A stretch of 48,827 nt of DNA from Chloroflexota bacterium (lineage in GTDB: Bacteria > Chloroflexota > Dehalococcoidia > UBA1151 > TMED-70), in the NCBI GenBank assembly GCA_002719425.1, contig PBHA01000005.1:1-48827 (forward strand). Direction: 5' to 3'. Below the pieces are notes generated by a model. It saw only the letters and a program-made list of their open reading frames with translations. It had not been told where the DNA came from and did not search any database. A program made the translations under genes and the position numbers. Below, piece after piece: positions 1 through 7,687 of the stretch (position 1 is its first letter; the number at the start of each line of letters is the position of its first letter).

Positions 1-386
1 TCTGAGGCTGCTGGGCCTATATATTGTCTTTCAATCCAAGCTGCCTCATAATTTTCGTACTGCTGTCCCGGAAGCATACAACCTTGAAACCAAACTCCTT
101 GACCTTCGTAAAATTCATACGGAGAATAGGTTTGAGTCATGGCCATCATACTTATGTCCATTTTAACTTCACAGAATACCTCTCCTGTACCAGGATTGGT
201 TCTACATTCAGATGCTACTGTATCCATAGTCATGGCACCCATCATTTGTTGCATCATTCCACCCATGTTTGGCATTTGAGCTGATGCTTTTTCAGAGTCA
301 GCTACTCCAAGTATTAAAGTTATGAAGATGAATATATATAAAGAAAGCTTTGAGAGTTTATTGAAAGAAAGATTAAATTTGGACAT
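1..386 (-). CDS. Secreted Met-rich protein, C-terminus cut by window edge
   Basis: The gene reads leftward from ATG at 384-386 and runs off the window, leaving 128 codons. Residues 1-36 form a Sec signal peptide: Lys residues near the start, a hydrophobic core (LYIFIFITLILGVA) and a likely cut after ASA or AQ. Next comes a Met-rich stretch (MPNMGGMMQQMMGAM), then a region with three Cys (ECRTNP, FCEVKM, GCMLPG) and many aromatic residues. I do not recognise the family. Export and Cys content suggest an extracytoplasmic protein. It is divergent from the CvpA-like gene, so both promoters probably lie in 387-545, an AT-rich gap with nothing else visible. An overlapping plus-strand reading of this stretch has no signal or family likeness. 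Confidence 0.62.
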   Translation of the reverse strand, partial: MSKFNLSFNKLSKLSLYIFIFITLILGVADSEKASAQMPNMGGMMQQMMGAMTMDTVASECRTNPGTGEVFCEVKMDISMMAMTQTYSPYEFYEGQGVWFQGCMLPGQQYENYEAAWIERQYIGPAAS

Positions 387-545
387 TTTTGTACTGCACT
401 GTTCTATTTATTAAATTCTGTTATTATTTCCACAAGCAACAATTTTTTATTATATATTAACATATACAAATAATTTAATAACAAAAAAATTACAAATTTA
501 GTACTTATTTAAAGCTAAATAATTAAGTTTGAGAAGGAGAATAAA

Positions 546-1172
546 ATGGTTTGGTACGATTGGATACTTATAGCACCCATAGTTTTGGGAGTTGTTATGG
601 GGTATAGAATGGGTCTAATTAAGAACGTCCTTTATATTGTCCTAGTAGCGATAACAATGATTATTGGAGGTCTACTTTCTCAAATGATTGTTGATGCTAT
701 AGGATTAGAACTGGAAAGTGATGGACTGGTTACTGTTATAGGTTATGGAATTCTATTGATTGCAGGATTTTTGGCAGTCCAACTATTTAGCGGAGTAGTT
801 CAGATGATTATTTCAAAGCTTACCTTTGGAATTGGAGAAAAAGTTAATGCTGTTGGAGGATTAGGTTCAGGGTTAATACTTGGTTTTTTAATAACAACAA
901 TAATAGTTAATATAACTGCAAGATGGACTTACACACCAGATGAAGAAGAAGATGGAAGGCTTGAAATATCTGAAGAAGCTATTTCAAAAATGTTTGAAAA
1001 TAGTATAAAAGACACATCAAGAGAAGCTGCTGACAAAATTCTAAAAGAAAGCCTTATGGTTGGAGTAGTAATAGATGTAAAAAACTTACTAGGTGGTCAA
1101 TTTTTAGGTATTATTCCAGGTGAGTTTAGTGACACACTTGATATAGCAGACGAACGTAGGTCTTCTGACTAA
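546..1172 (+). CDS. CvpA-like integral membrane protein
   Basis: This 208-residue protein has four hydrophobic segments (about 3-22, 27-45, 60-88 and 100-125) and an acidic soluble tail of about 80 residues. The N-terminal Asp followed by a Gly-rich helix (VVMGYRMGLIKNV) matches the CvpA/colicin V production family, whose molecular role is poorly defined and is linked to envelope homeostasis. The ATG has a strong Shine-Dalgarno sequence (GAGAAGGAG) 6-7 nt upstream. The gene is monocistronic, and its stop overlaps that of the convergent nudC by 4 bp. The family call rests on topology and the N-terminal pattern, so it is moderate. Confidence 0.7.
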   Translation: MVWYDWILIAPIVLGVVMGYRMGLIKNVLYIVLVAITMIIGGLLSQMIVDAIGLELESDGLVTVIGYGILLIAGFLAVQLFSGVVQMIISKLTFGIGEKVNAVGGLGSGLILGFLITTIIVNITARWTYTPDEEEDGRLEISEEAISKMFENSIKDTSREAADKILKESLMVGVVIDVKNLLGGQFLGIIPGEFSDTLDIADERRSSD

Positions 1173-2095
1173 TTTACTTCCTTTGTTGCCCATGCTTTTA
1201 TCAGGTGATGGGCAATAGCAATATTCCCAGGCACATTTAGATTATCATTTTTTTCTTCCAATGCTGAGAGTACTTCATTTCTGTGAAACCATTTTACTGA
1301 GTGCATTTCATGCTTATCAAAATCTATTTCCTCAGAATCAGCTTCGGCATGGCAACCAATCATCAAGGACCATGGGAACGGCCATGGCTGGGAAGCGTAG
1401 TACCTGACATTTTTTACTTTGATACCAGATTCTTCCATGATCTCTCTACTTACAGCTTCCTCTATTGATTCCCCTTGGTCAACAAAACCTGCTAAGCATG
1501 AATAAATATTTAAATTTGAAAGTCTCCCTTTAGACTGACCAAGAAGACAATAATCTCCATTACTAACCAGAGTAATGATTACAGGATCAGTTCTGGGAAA
1601 TAGTTCTGTTTCGCATTTTGTACACTTTCTTGATTGACCTCCTCTTAAACTTATAGTTTTACCACCGTCAATTCCACAAAATATATTTTTACTGTTCCAT
1701 TCCAATTGACTTTTACTTTGGCTGATCATTCCTCCATGATTTTGTGCCAATTGATCTCCTGCAGTTCTGCAGTTGATAAATTCATCACTTTTAGACAGAA
1801 GAGAATTTACTAAATCTTCATCAAATTTTGTTAAGTCAGTGGTTAGATAAATCTCTTCTGAAATAGATCCTAACAATATAAGTTCAGGTTCTATTCCTTT
1901 ATCTCTAATCTCTCCTAAAGTGAGAAATTTTAGACTTATATTAGTAAAAATTTTTTTTATAAGAACTTTTGATTTGTAATATACAATAACCTTTGAGTCG
2001 TTATTATTAATATGAGAATTTATCCATTTATCATCTCTTCTTTCGACTTCAAGCCTATTTATATTATTTCCTGAAAATTTTAATATTTTTCCCAT
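1169..2095 (-). CDS. nudC: NAD(H) pyrophosphatase / NUDIX hydrolase NudC
   Basis: NudC hydrolyses NAD(H) to NMN(H) and AMP, and in some bacteria removes NAD caps from RNA. The 308-residue protein has a divergent N-terminal domain (1-135), a zinc-ribbon (140-161), and a NUDIX domain with a perfect box at 203-225 (G-x5-E-x7-REI-x-EE-x-GI). The NudC signature SQPWPFP follows at 235-241. The zinc-ribbon is incomplete: the first knuckle, usually FCxxCG, reads FCGIDG, so only C140, C158 and C161 remain, with D143 in the fourth place. It lies 24 bp downstream of the alcohol dehydrogenase gene on the same strand, so the two are probably co-transcribed. Confidence 0.93.
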   Translation of the reverse strand: MGKILKFSGNNINRLEVERRDDKWINSHINNNDSKVIVYYKSKVLIKKIFTNISLKFLTLGEIRDKGIEPELILLGSISEEIYLTTDLTKFDEDLVNSLLSKSDEFINCRTAGDQLAQNHGGMISQSKSQLEWNSKNIFCGIDGGKTISLRGGQSRKCTKCETELFPRTDPVIITLVSNGDYCLLGQSKGRLSNLNIYSCLAGFVDQGESIEEAVSREIMEESGIKVKNVRYYASQPWPFPWSLMIGCHAEADSEEIDFDKHEMHSVKWFHRNEVLSALEEKNDNLNVPGNIAIAHHLIKAWATKEVN

Positions 2096-2119
2096 TTATA
2101 ATTCTCCCGTTAATATCTC

Positions 2120-3214
2120 TTAAAAAGTAATTAATCCTCTAGCTAACTCTCCTCTTTCTAAAGCATCAAAACCTTCATTTATATCCTCAATCTTGTATTT
2201 TTTTGTTATCATCTCATCAAGAAAAAGTTCACCATTCATATATAAATTTGCAAGTCTAGGAAAATCAATTCTAGGCCTACTACTTCCATAAGAAGTTCTA
2301 ACTATTTCTCTTTCCCCCATCATTGTATAGAAAGGTAGATTTATTTCTACTCCATATGGAGTTTTCCCTAATATTACAACTCTTGATCCTGGCCTAGAGC
2401 ACTCAAGAGTTTGTCTAATCGTTTCATTATGTCCAGCAGATTCAATAGCATAATCAACTCCTCTTCCCTCAGTTAATTCAGCACAAAATTCTATAGGGTT
2501 TACATCTTTAGAATTGACTGTATGAGTTGCACCAACTCTTCTTGCAAAGTCCAATTTATTATCAAAAATATCCACAGCAATAATTTTTGATGCGCCTGAA
2601 ATTCTAGCACCTTGAATTGCACTAAGGCCAACAGCTCCACATCCTATTACTACAACTGAAGTTTCAGGTTTAATATTTCCAGCATAGACTGCTCCTCCAT
2701 ACCCCGTCATCACAGCACATCCTAATAGTGCAGCTCTGTCTAAAGGAAAGTCTCTTCTGACCTTTACTGCTGATTGTTTGGGAATAACTGTGTACTCAGC
2801 ATGGGAAGAAACTAAGCTGTAATAGTGTATTTTTTCACCATTTATTGAAGCTCTTGTGGTTCCATCAAACATAACCCCATTAGAATTTGCCTTTTTTTGA
2901 ACTTCGCAAAGAATCGGTTGTCCATTATCACAATAAAAGCAAATACCGCAATTTGGATTCCAGGAACATATAACATGGTCACCAACCTCTACGTGATCAA
3001 CCCCTTCTCCTATAGCTTCTACTATGCCTGCCCCCTCATGTCCAATTATTGCTGGAAGATTAACAGGTTGATATCCCCGCATAGTCTCCCAGTCTGTATG
3101 GCACAAACCACTTGCTGATATTTTTACCATCACCTCATCTTTTTTAGGTTCTGAAATATCCACATTTTCAACTGATAATTTGCCTTTAGTTTCAAAAAGA
3201 ACAGCTGCTTTCAT
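2120..3214 (-). CDS. Zinc-dependent medium-chain alcohol dehydrogenase
   Basis: This 364-residue medium-chain dehydrogenase catalyses NAD(P)-dependent alcohol/aldehyde interconversion. Catalytic-zinc ligands are C38 (LCHTD), H59 with E60 (GHEGAG) and C166 (LGCAVMTGYG). The structural-zinc loop has C89, C92, C95 and C103 at the usual spacing. The Rossmann motif GCGAVG near 191-196 is followed by D215, which suggests preference for NAD. It resembles class III / aryl-alcohol dehydrogenases, but the sequence does not identify the substrate. It is the first gene of a probable two-gene unit with nudC. The start is ATG 3212-3214, preceded by GAGAGGGAT. Confidence 0.9.
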   Translation of the reverse strand: MKAAVLFETKGKLSVENVDISEPKKDEVMVKISASGLCHTDWETMRGYQPVNLPAIIGHEGAGIVEAIGEGVDHVEVGDHVICSWNPNCGICFYCDNGQPILCEVQKKANSNGVMFDGTTRASINGEKIHYYSLVSSHAEYTVIPKQSAVKVRRDFPLDRAALLGCAVMTGYGGAVYAGNIKPETSVVVIGCGAVGLSAIQGARISGASKIIAVDIFDNKLDFARRVGATHTVNSKDVNPIEFCAELTEGRGVDYAIESAGHNETIRQTLECSRPGSRVVILGKTPYGVEINLPFYTMMGEREIVRTSYGSSRPRIDFPRLANLYMNGELFLDEMITKKYKIEDINEGFDALERGELARGLITF

Positions 3215-3380
3215 GTAATCCCTCTCAATTTGGTATTAGTTTTTATTATCATATTATAAATTTTCATTTATAAGTAAATTTCTAAGTTTAAATTGACCTA
3301 TTTTTATTATTTACGGAAAAATAGATAAAAATTCTAATTTAAAGAAATTCAAAAGTATTACAAAAAAGATTCGAAAATTT

Positions 3381-3456
<76 letters not shown>

Positions 3457-3550
3457 ATGGATTCAATTTTAACACAAAATTTATATTTTAAAAATCAAAA
3501 TTATATATTTTCTTGATGGTAAATTATATTTCAAATATACATAATTTTTT

Positions 3551-3634
<84 letters not shown>

Positions 3635-3700
3635 TACTTAGTTACACAATTTAAATACTATCAAAATATTGTCGTTATAAATTATTCTAAATCTTTAATG

Positions 3701-3733
3701 TTCATAAGCTCTTCATATAATCTTCATATTTCT
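3701..3733 (+). promoter_or_regulatory. Three TTCATA direct repeats at exact 11-bp spacing (candidate OmpR/PhoB-family operator)
   Basis: TTCATA occurs at 3701, 3712 and 3723, each separated by one helical turn (11 bp). Direct repeats with an 11-bp period are the usual binding geometry for OmpR/PhoB-type response regulators. The next genes downstream are a small repeat protein and exactly such a regulator with its kinase. A TATAAG hexamer (3736-3741) just after the array could be the -10 element. The repeats and spacing are visible; the regulatory role is inferred. Confidence 0.55.
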
Positions 3734-3796
3734 TTTATAAGATAAACATAGTAGAACAATAGGGTTTTCTAATAAATAAAAATATTGGAGAAGATT

Positions 3797-4222
3797 ATGA
3801 AAAATATTATTTGGGATCACAATAATAAGTTACGTAAAGAAATTTACATTATTTTAGTTTCTATTTCCTTATTTGTAGCTGCTATTTTTTTCAGCGAAAA
3901 ATATTTGAGTGCAGAAGAAATAAAAAATGTAAAACCTACAGAAACTGAAGTAAGAGCAAAACTAGACACTTTAGTTCTTGAGGGAAAGCTAACTCAATTA
4001 GAAGCTGAAACAAAACTCGAAGCAATCCTTTCTGGAGAAAAGAAGGGTAAAAAACGAGGAATGTTTGGTAAAAAACCTACAGAAATTGAAGTAAGAGCAA
4101 AACTAGACACTTTAGTTCTTGAGGGAAAGCTAACTCAATTAGAAGCTGAAACAAAACTCGAAGCAATCCTTTCTGGAGAAAAGAAAGGTAAAAAACGAGG
4201 AATGTTTAGTGTTAAACCCTAG
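3797..4222 (+). CDS. Membrane-anchored protein with a duplicated SHOCT-like helical repeat
   Basis: The ATG at 3797 was chosen because GGAGAAG lies 4 nt upstream; an in-frame TTG at 3785 would overlap that ribosome site. The 141-residue product has a hydrophobic segment (about 17-33, IYIILVSISLFVAAIFF) acting as anchor or signal. Two 47-residue repeats follow, each with an amphipathic pair of helices around EGKLTQLEAETKL and a basic linker (GEKKGKKRGMF). The repeat resembles SHOCT-type or short-chain 'GKLT-x-x-x-A' helical hairpins; the precise family is unknown to me. It precedes a response regulator and sensor kinase and follows the 11-bp operator, so it may be the module's target or a periplasmic modulator of the sensor. 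Confidence 0.75.
   Translation: MKNIIWDHNNKLRKEIYIILVSISLFVAAIFFSEKYLSAEEIKNVKPTETEVRAKLDTLVLEGKLTQLEAETKLEAILSGEKKGKKRGMFGKKPTEIEVRAKLDTLVLEGKLTQLEAETKLEAILSGEKKGKKRGMFSVKP
3931..4207 (+). repeat. Near-perfect 141-bp tandem duplication inside the small membrane protein gene
   Basis: Unit 1 is 3931-4071 and unit 2 is 4072-4207, truncated after 136 nt. Aligned position by position they differ at two sites only: C3945/T4086, which changes Thr to Ile, and G4045/A4186, which is silent. The 47-codon period keeps the reading frame. Such low divergence implies a recent duplication or ongoing slippage/gene conversion, so copy number may vary between strains. Confidence 0.95.
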
Positions 4223-4237
4223 ATAGTCCCCACTATA

Positions 4238-4309
4238 TGAGGGTAAATAGGTTAATGGAATATTGTACTCATATGATTTTCCAAGCAACTATATGTCTAT
4301 TTACCCTCA
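4238..4309. promoter_or_regulatory. 13-bp perfect inverted repeat in the response-regulator leader
   Basis: TGAGGGTAAATAG (4238-4250) pairs perfectly with CTATTTACCCTCA (4297-4309), leaving a 46-nt loop. An A-run follows, so on the plus strand it is not a classical terminator. It sits between the stop of the repeat-protein gene (4222) and the regulator start (4336), and could be an mRNA structure that sets the ratio of the two products or a binding site. The pairing is visible; the function is inferred. Confidence 0.6.
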
Positions 4310-4335
4310 AAAAAAAACTAGATAAAATTAATTTA

Positions 4336-5019
4336 ATGGCTAATAAAATACTGATATGTGACGATGACCAAATAATTACTGATTCATTATCTGAGTATCT
4401 GTCTGCAATGGATTATGAAATTCTAGCGGTTAATGATGGAAATGGAGCTTTAAATAATTTTGTGTCTTTCAATCCAGATTTAGTTCTACTAGATATTATG
4501 ATGCCTAATCTGAACGGGTTAGACGTAATAAAAATAATTAGAGAAAAATCTCAAACACCCATTATCTTTCTTACTGCTAAAGTTACAGTTGATGACAAAA
4601 TACTAGGATTTGAATTAGGCGCAGATGACTATATAACTAAACCATTTAGCATGAGAGAACTATTGCTTAGAATACAAGCTATTCTAAAACGCAAATCAAA
4701 TGTAGAAAATGATAATTTTAACAAGGGTAACGTCAGTCTATCTTCTTCTAAAAGAGAATTAAAAGTTAATAATAACTTAATCGATTTAACTAAAACTGAA
4801 TTCGACTTTTTAGAGTGTTTTGTTAAAAATTACGAAAATGTTTTGAGTAGAGATCAACTACTCGAATATACAAAATATGATTATCTTGAATCTGACGATC
4901 GTGTAGTAGATGTTCACATTAAAAACTTAAGGAAAAAATTAGAAAATTATGAATCTGATTTGAAAATATTAACTGTTAGGGGACTTGGTTATAGGGCTAT
5001 ATATGAAGAAAATTTTTAG
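4336..5019 (+). CDS. OmpR/PhoB-family two-component response regulator
   Basis: The start at ATG 4336 gives a 227-residue protein beginning directly with the receiver domain; upstream in-frame codons lie inside the inverted repeat and encode no domain. The receiver (1-120) shows the acidic pocket D9-D11, phospho-acceptor D53 (LLDIMMPNLNG), T80 and K102 (TKPF). The C-terminal winged helix (about 130-227) has the family ending VRGLGYRA. It should act as a DNA-binding regulator driven by the downstream kinase, whose start overlaps it by 17 bp. There is no clear Shine-Dalgarno sequence. The TTCATA repeats upstream of the preceding gene are a likely autoregulatory target. Confidence 0.93.
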   Translation: MANKILICDDDQIITDSLSEYLSAMDYEILAVNDGNGALNNFVSFNPDLVLLDIMMPNLNGLDVIKIIREKSQTPIIFLTAKVTVDDKILGFELGADDYITKPFSMRELLLRIQAILKRKSNVENDNFNKGNVSLSSSKRELKVNNNLIDLTKTEFDFLECFVKNYENVLSRDQLLEYTKYDYLESDDRVVDVHIKNLRKKLENYESDLKILTVRGLGYRAIYEENF

Positions 5020-6529
5020 ATTAGGTTTACAAGCACAAATAATCTTGTCATTTTTTGTAATAATTTCCCTTAGTTTTATTGCAAGCTATGTTGCAACTGA
5101 AACAATCTGGCAAAGAACAATAGATGAAAGAAATATTGAATATAGATCAAAAATATCTAAATCTATATCTGATTCCTTAGCAACTTATTATCAATCGTGG
5201 GGATCTTTTGATCAAGGTTTCGAAAATGTACTTGTTAGAGAAATGACAAATCTTGGTTTAGATCCAAACCAAGATTCTATTGGAGTAGTTGACCAGAACT
5301 ATGAATGGATAATTGCAAGTCCAAATGCTATTGATTTGGAAACTGACTTTATAAAGAAAATGATTGATGAAGATCAATACATTATATCTCCCATAAATAT
5401 TGAATTTTCCGAAGATTTTTTTGATCAGCTATATGTTAGAGAAATTAGAAGAATTAGAGAAGGTTTTAGGCTGGGTTTACTTTCCAGAGAACTTGCTGAA
5501 CAAACTATTATTGATCTTCAAAACAATCAAAACAATTCAAATTTTAAAATTTCTGAAGCTGATGGAACGTACAATACTAAAACTGTAGGTTACCTTGTTT
5601 TTATAAACAAGAATCTAAATTTAGAGAAAGCATACGAAAATTTGCTAATTATGTCCTTCATGGGAATATTTCTAATTAGTATCATAGTTGCTTATTTTAT
5701 CTCTCTTCAAATAGCATCACCTGTAAAAAATTTGAGATTCGCAACAGAAAAAATTTCTAGTGGAGTATTTCAGCGCATTGAAGATGACTACTCTAGTGCT
5801 GAATTATCAAACTTAACAGAATCATTTAATACAATGGTCGATAAAATGACTGAAATTCAAACTCAAAGGGAGCAATTATTTTCTGATATTTCTCACGAGC
5901 TTAGGAATCCATTAACTGTTTTAAGAGTTAATATTGAAGGAATTATGGAGAATAAAATTCAGATGAATCAGAAGAAATTACTTCAAATTAACGATCAAAT
6001 TATTTTATTGTCAAAACTTATTGATGACTTAAGCCTAATTGCAACAGCTGAATCAGGACAGTTAAAACTGAATTTGGAACCCGTAAATATTAGTTCGCTA
6101 CTTGAAGAAACATCTGATGTTTTCGTAGACTCTGCCCAAGAATCAGGAATAATTTTTAAGCATAATTTTGGAATTTCTAAAGAAATTAATGCTGATCCAT
6201 TCAGAGTAAAGCAGATTTTTTCAAATATTTTTTCTAACTCTCTCAAGTATCTTAACAAAGGTAACACTTTAACCATATCCATGGAAAATGAAAACAAAAT
6301 GACAAAAATAATTTTTACTGATGATGGACCTGGAATCCCTAAAGAAAAATTGGGTAGAATTTTTGATAGATTTTATAAGGTCGACCAGAATAGAAATAGA
6401 AGTATTTCTGGATCTGGATTGGGCTTAGCTATAACGAAGCAGCTTTGTACTGCTCATAATTGGGATATTAGTGTAACAAGTGAAATTTCCAAGGGTACAG
6501 AATTTATCATATACATACCTAATACGTAG
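5003..6529 (+). CDS. Sensor histidine kinase (HAMP-HisKA-HATPase)
   Basis: The 508-residue kinase starts at ATG 5003, 17 bp inside the regulator gene, which implies coupled translation. It has TM1 about 8-36, an extracytoplasmic domain about 37-210, TM2 about 213-237, then HAMP (about 238-290). HisKA follows with phospho-acceptor H298 (SHELRNP). The ATPase has N-box N412 (SNSLKY), G1 DDGPGIP and G2 GSGLGLAI. The sensor domain carries a helical hairpin near 146-172 (GLLSRELAEQ) that looks like the repeat in the small membrane protein upstream. BaeS/ResE-type kinases have this architecture; the stimulus is unknown. Confidence 0.93.
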   Translation: MKKIFRLGLQAQIILSFFVIISLSFIASYVATETIWQRTIDERNIEYRSKISKSISDSLATYYQSWGSFDQGFENVLVREMTNLGLDPNQDSIGVVDQNYEWIIASPNAIDLETDFIKKMIDEDQYIISPINIEFSEDFFDQLYVREIRRIREGFRLGLLSRELAEQTIIDLQNNQNNSNFKISEADGTYNTKTVGYLVFINKNLNLEKAYENLLIMSFMGIFLISIIVAYFISLQIASPVKNLRFATEKISSGVFQRIEDDYSSAELSNLTESFNTMVDKMTEIQTQREQLFSDISHELRNPLTVLRVNIEGIMENKIQMNQKKLLQINDQIILLSKLIDDLSLIATAESGQLKLNLEPVNISSLLEETSDVFVDSAQESGIIFKHNFGISKEINADPFRVKQIFSNIFSNSLKYLNKGNTLTISMENENKMTKIIFTDDGPGIPKEKLGRIFDRFYKVDQNRNRSISGSGLGLAITKQLCTAHNWDISVTSEISKGTEFIIYIPNT

Positions 6530-6588
6530 TACTTTATAAGCTTTTCTTGATTGATTAAATTACTAATTAATTTATATTCTTTAATATA

Positions 6589-7335
6589 ATGTCCTATGAA
6601 AAATATTTGATTTTAGATCTTGAAACTACAGGTTTAGATCCAATGAATGACAAAATAATTAAACTTACTACTACATCCTTTAATGATGAATCTTTTTCTA
6701 GTACAGAAATCAAAAGCAGATATTTTAATCCCAATACTTCAATATCAAAAGAATCAGAAAAAATTCATGGCATTACAAATCAATTCTTGAGTCAACATAA
6801 TCAGTTTAAGAATTATGCAAAGGCGATTTCGGAATATTTAGAAAATTCTTACATTATTGGCTATGGAATATATGATTTTCATCTTCCTGTATTGATTAAC
6901 GAATTCTTAAGATCTGGAGTAGAATTTGATCTTCGAAATATTAAAGTGATAGATATGAAAAAAATTTATGAAAATCTAAGGCCTAGAACATTAAAAAATG
7001 CATTAATAGATTTTTGTTCCATAGAAGTTGATGATTTTGATAGAAAATCTGATGAAAAATCTGAAGCACTTTTAGAGTTGTTTATATCTCAAAACGATGA
7101 AATGTCAAAAAAAAATATTACGATTGATAATTTTTTAAGCTCTCAGAATTTTTTGGATAATGATAGTTTTTTTTCTCTAAATGAAAAAGATGAAATAATT
7201 TTTGCAAAAGGAAAGCATAAGGAACGAAGTTTACAAAATGTTAGAGAAGAGTTTCCTGATTATTTAGATTGGCTAATTGGTAATGAAAATATTTCTCCTA
7301 TGGTAAAAATGATTATTAATTATGGCCAAAAATAA
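6589..7335 (+). CDS. DnaQ/ExoX-like DEDD-family nuclease with C-terminal exonuclease X domain
   Basis: The N-terminal fold is a DnaQ-type 3'-5' exonuclease, with ExoI motif LDLETTGL (D10, E12) and ExoII around GYGIYDFHLP (D96). The C-terminus (about 206-230, GKHKERSLQNVREEFPDYLDW) matches the ExoX C-terminal/DUF3820 region. The third motif, normally H-x4-D, is not recognisable: the aligned stretch near 150-162 (FDRKSDEKSEA) has no His and Glu in place of Asp. The enzyme may be weak, use other ligands, or be a nucleic-acid-binding remnant. It is 248 aa long and has no Shine-Dalgarno sequence. Its end overlaps the DCC gene by 14 bp. Confidence 0.8.
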   Translation: MSYEKYLILDLETTGLDPMNDKIIKLTTTSFNDESFSSTEIKSRYFNPNTSISKESEKIHGITNQFLSQHNQFKNYAKAISEYLENSYIIGYGIYDFHLPVLINEFLRSGVEFDLRNIKVIDMKKIYENLRPRTLKNALIDFCSIEVDDFDRKSDEKSEALLELFISQNDEMSKKNITIDNFLSSQNFLDNDSFFSLNEKDEIIFAKGKHKERSLQNVREEFPDYLDWLIGNENISPMVKMIINYGQK

Positions 7336-7687
7336 GATAGTTTTTTATGACCATAATTGTAAAATTTGTACTTGTTTTGCAGTTTGGATGAGCAAAAGAA
7401 CAAATTATTGGAGATTTTATCCTAATGATCTGCAAACTGTTGAATCTTTGGGTTTTGTGATTGATCAAAACACATTAGCTACAAAAATAGTAGTCTATGA
7501 CAAAAAATTATTTTTTGGTGGAATTGCTATTCTTAATATTTTTGCTAAAAGTGGTGGAATTTTAGGATTTCTTAGCAAATTTTTTCTCCTTTTAAAATTT
7601 TTATATCCTATTTATTTTTTGGGATATTATTTATTTTCAAAAAATAGATCCAAATTTGGATTTTTAATAAAATATCTTAATTGTTAA
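7322..7687 (+). CDS. DCC-family (DUF393) thiol-disulfide oxidoreductase-like protein
   Basis: The 121-residue protein begins with a beta strand followed by Y9-D10-H-N-C13-K-I-C16, the D-x2-C-x2-C motif that names the DCC family. Family members have a thioredoxin-like fold and a presumed redox or tRNA/sulfur-related role that is not firmly established. A hydrophobic region near 75-105 (GILGFLSKFFLLLKFLYPIYFLG) suggests membrane association. It overlaps the upstream nuclease gene by 14 bp and the convergent MFS gene by 11 bp. Confidence 0.8.
   Translation: MAKNKIVFYDHNCKICTCFAVWMSKRTNYWRFYPNDLQTVESLGFVIDQNTLATKIVVYDKKLFFGGIAILNIFAKSGGILGFLSKFFLLLKFLYPIYFLGYYLFSKNRSKFGFLIKYLNC

Noticed and set aside
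24..284. Plus-strand reading of 86 codons near the left edge
   Set aside because: It lies antisense to a minus-strand frame that has a signal peptide and runs off the window. The plus-strand reading shows no family likeness and has irregular composition.
3931..4207. CRISPR or mobile-element origin of the 141-bp repeats
   Set aside because: There are only two adjacent copies, in frame and without spacers, terminal repeats or a transposase.
4237..4335. N-terminal extension of the response regulator from 4237
   Set aside because: The extra 33 residues come from the inverted repeat and match no receiver-domain start; receiver domains begin at the residues encoded from 4336.
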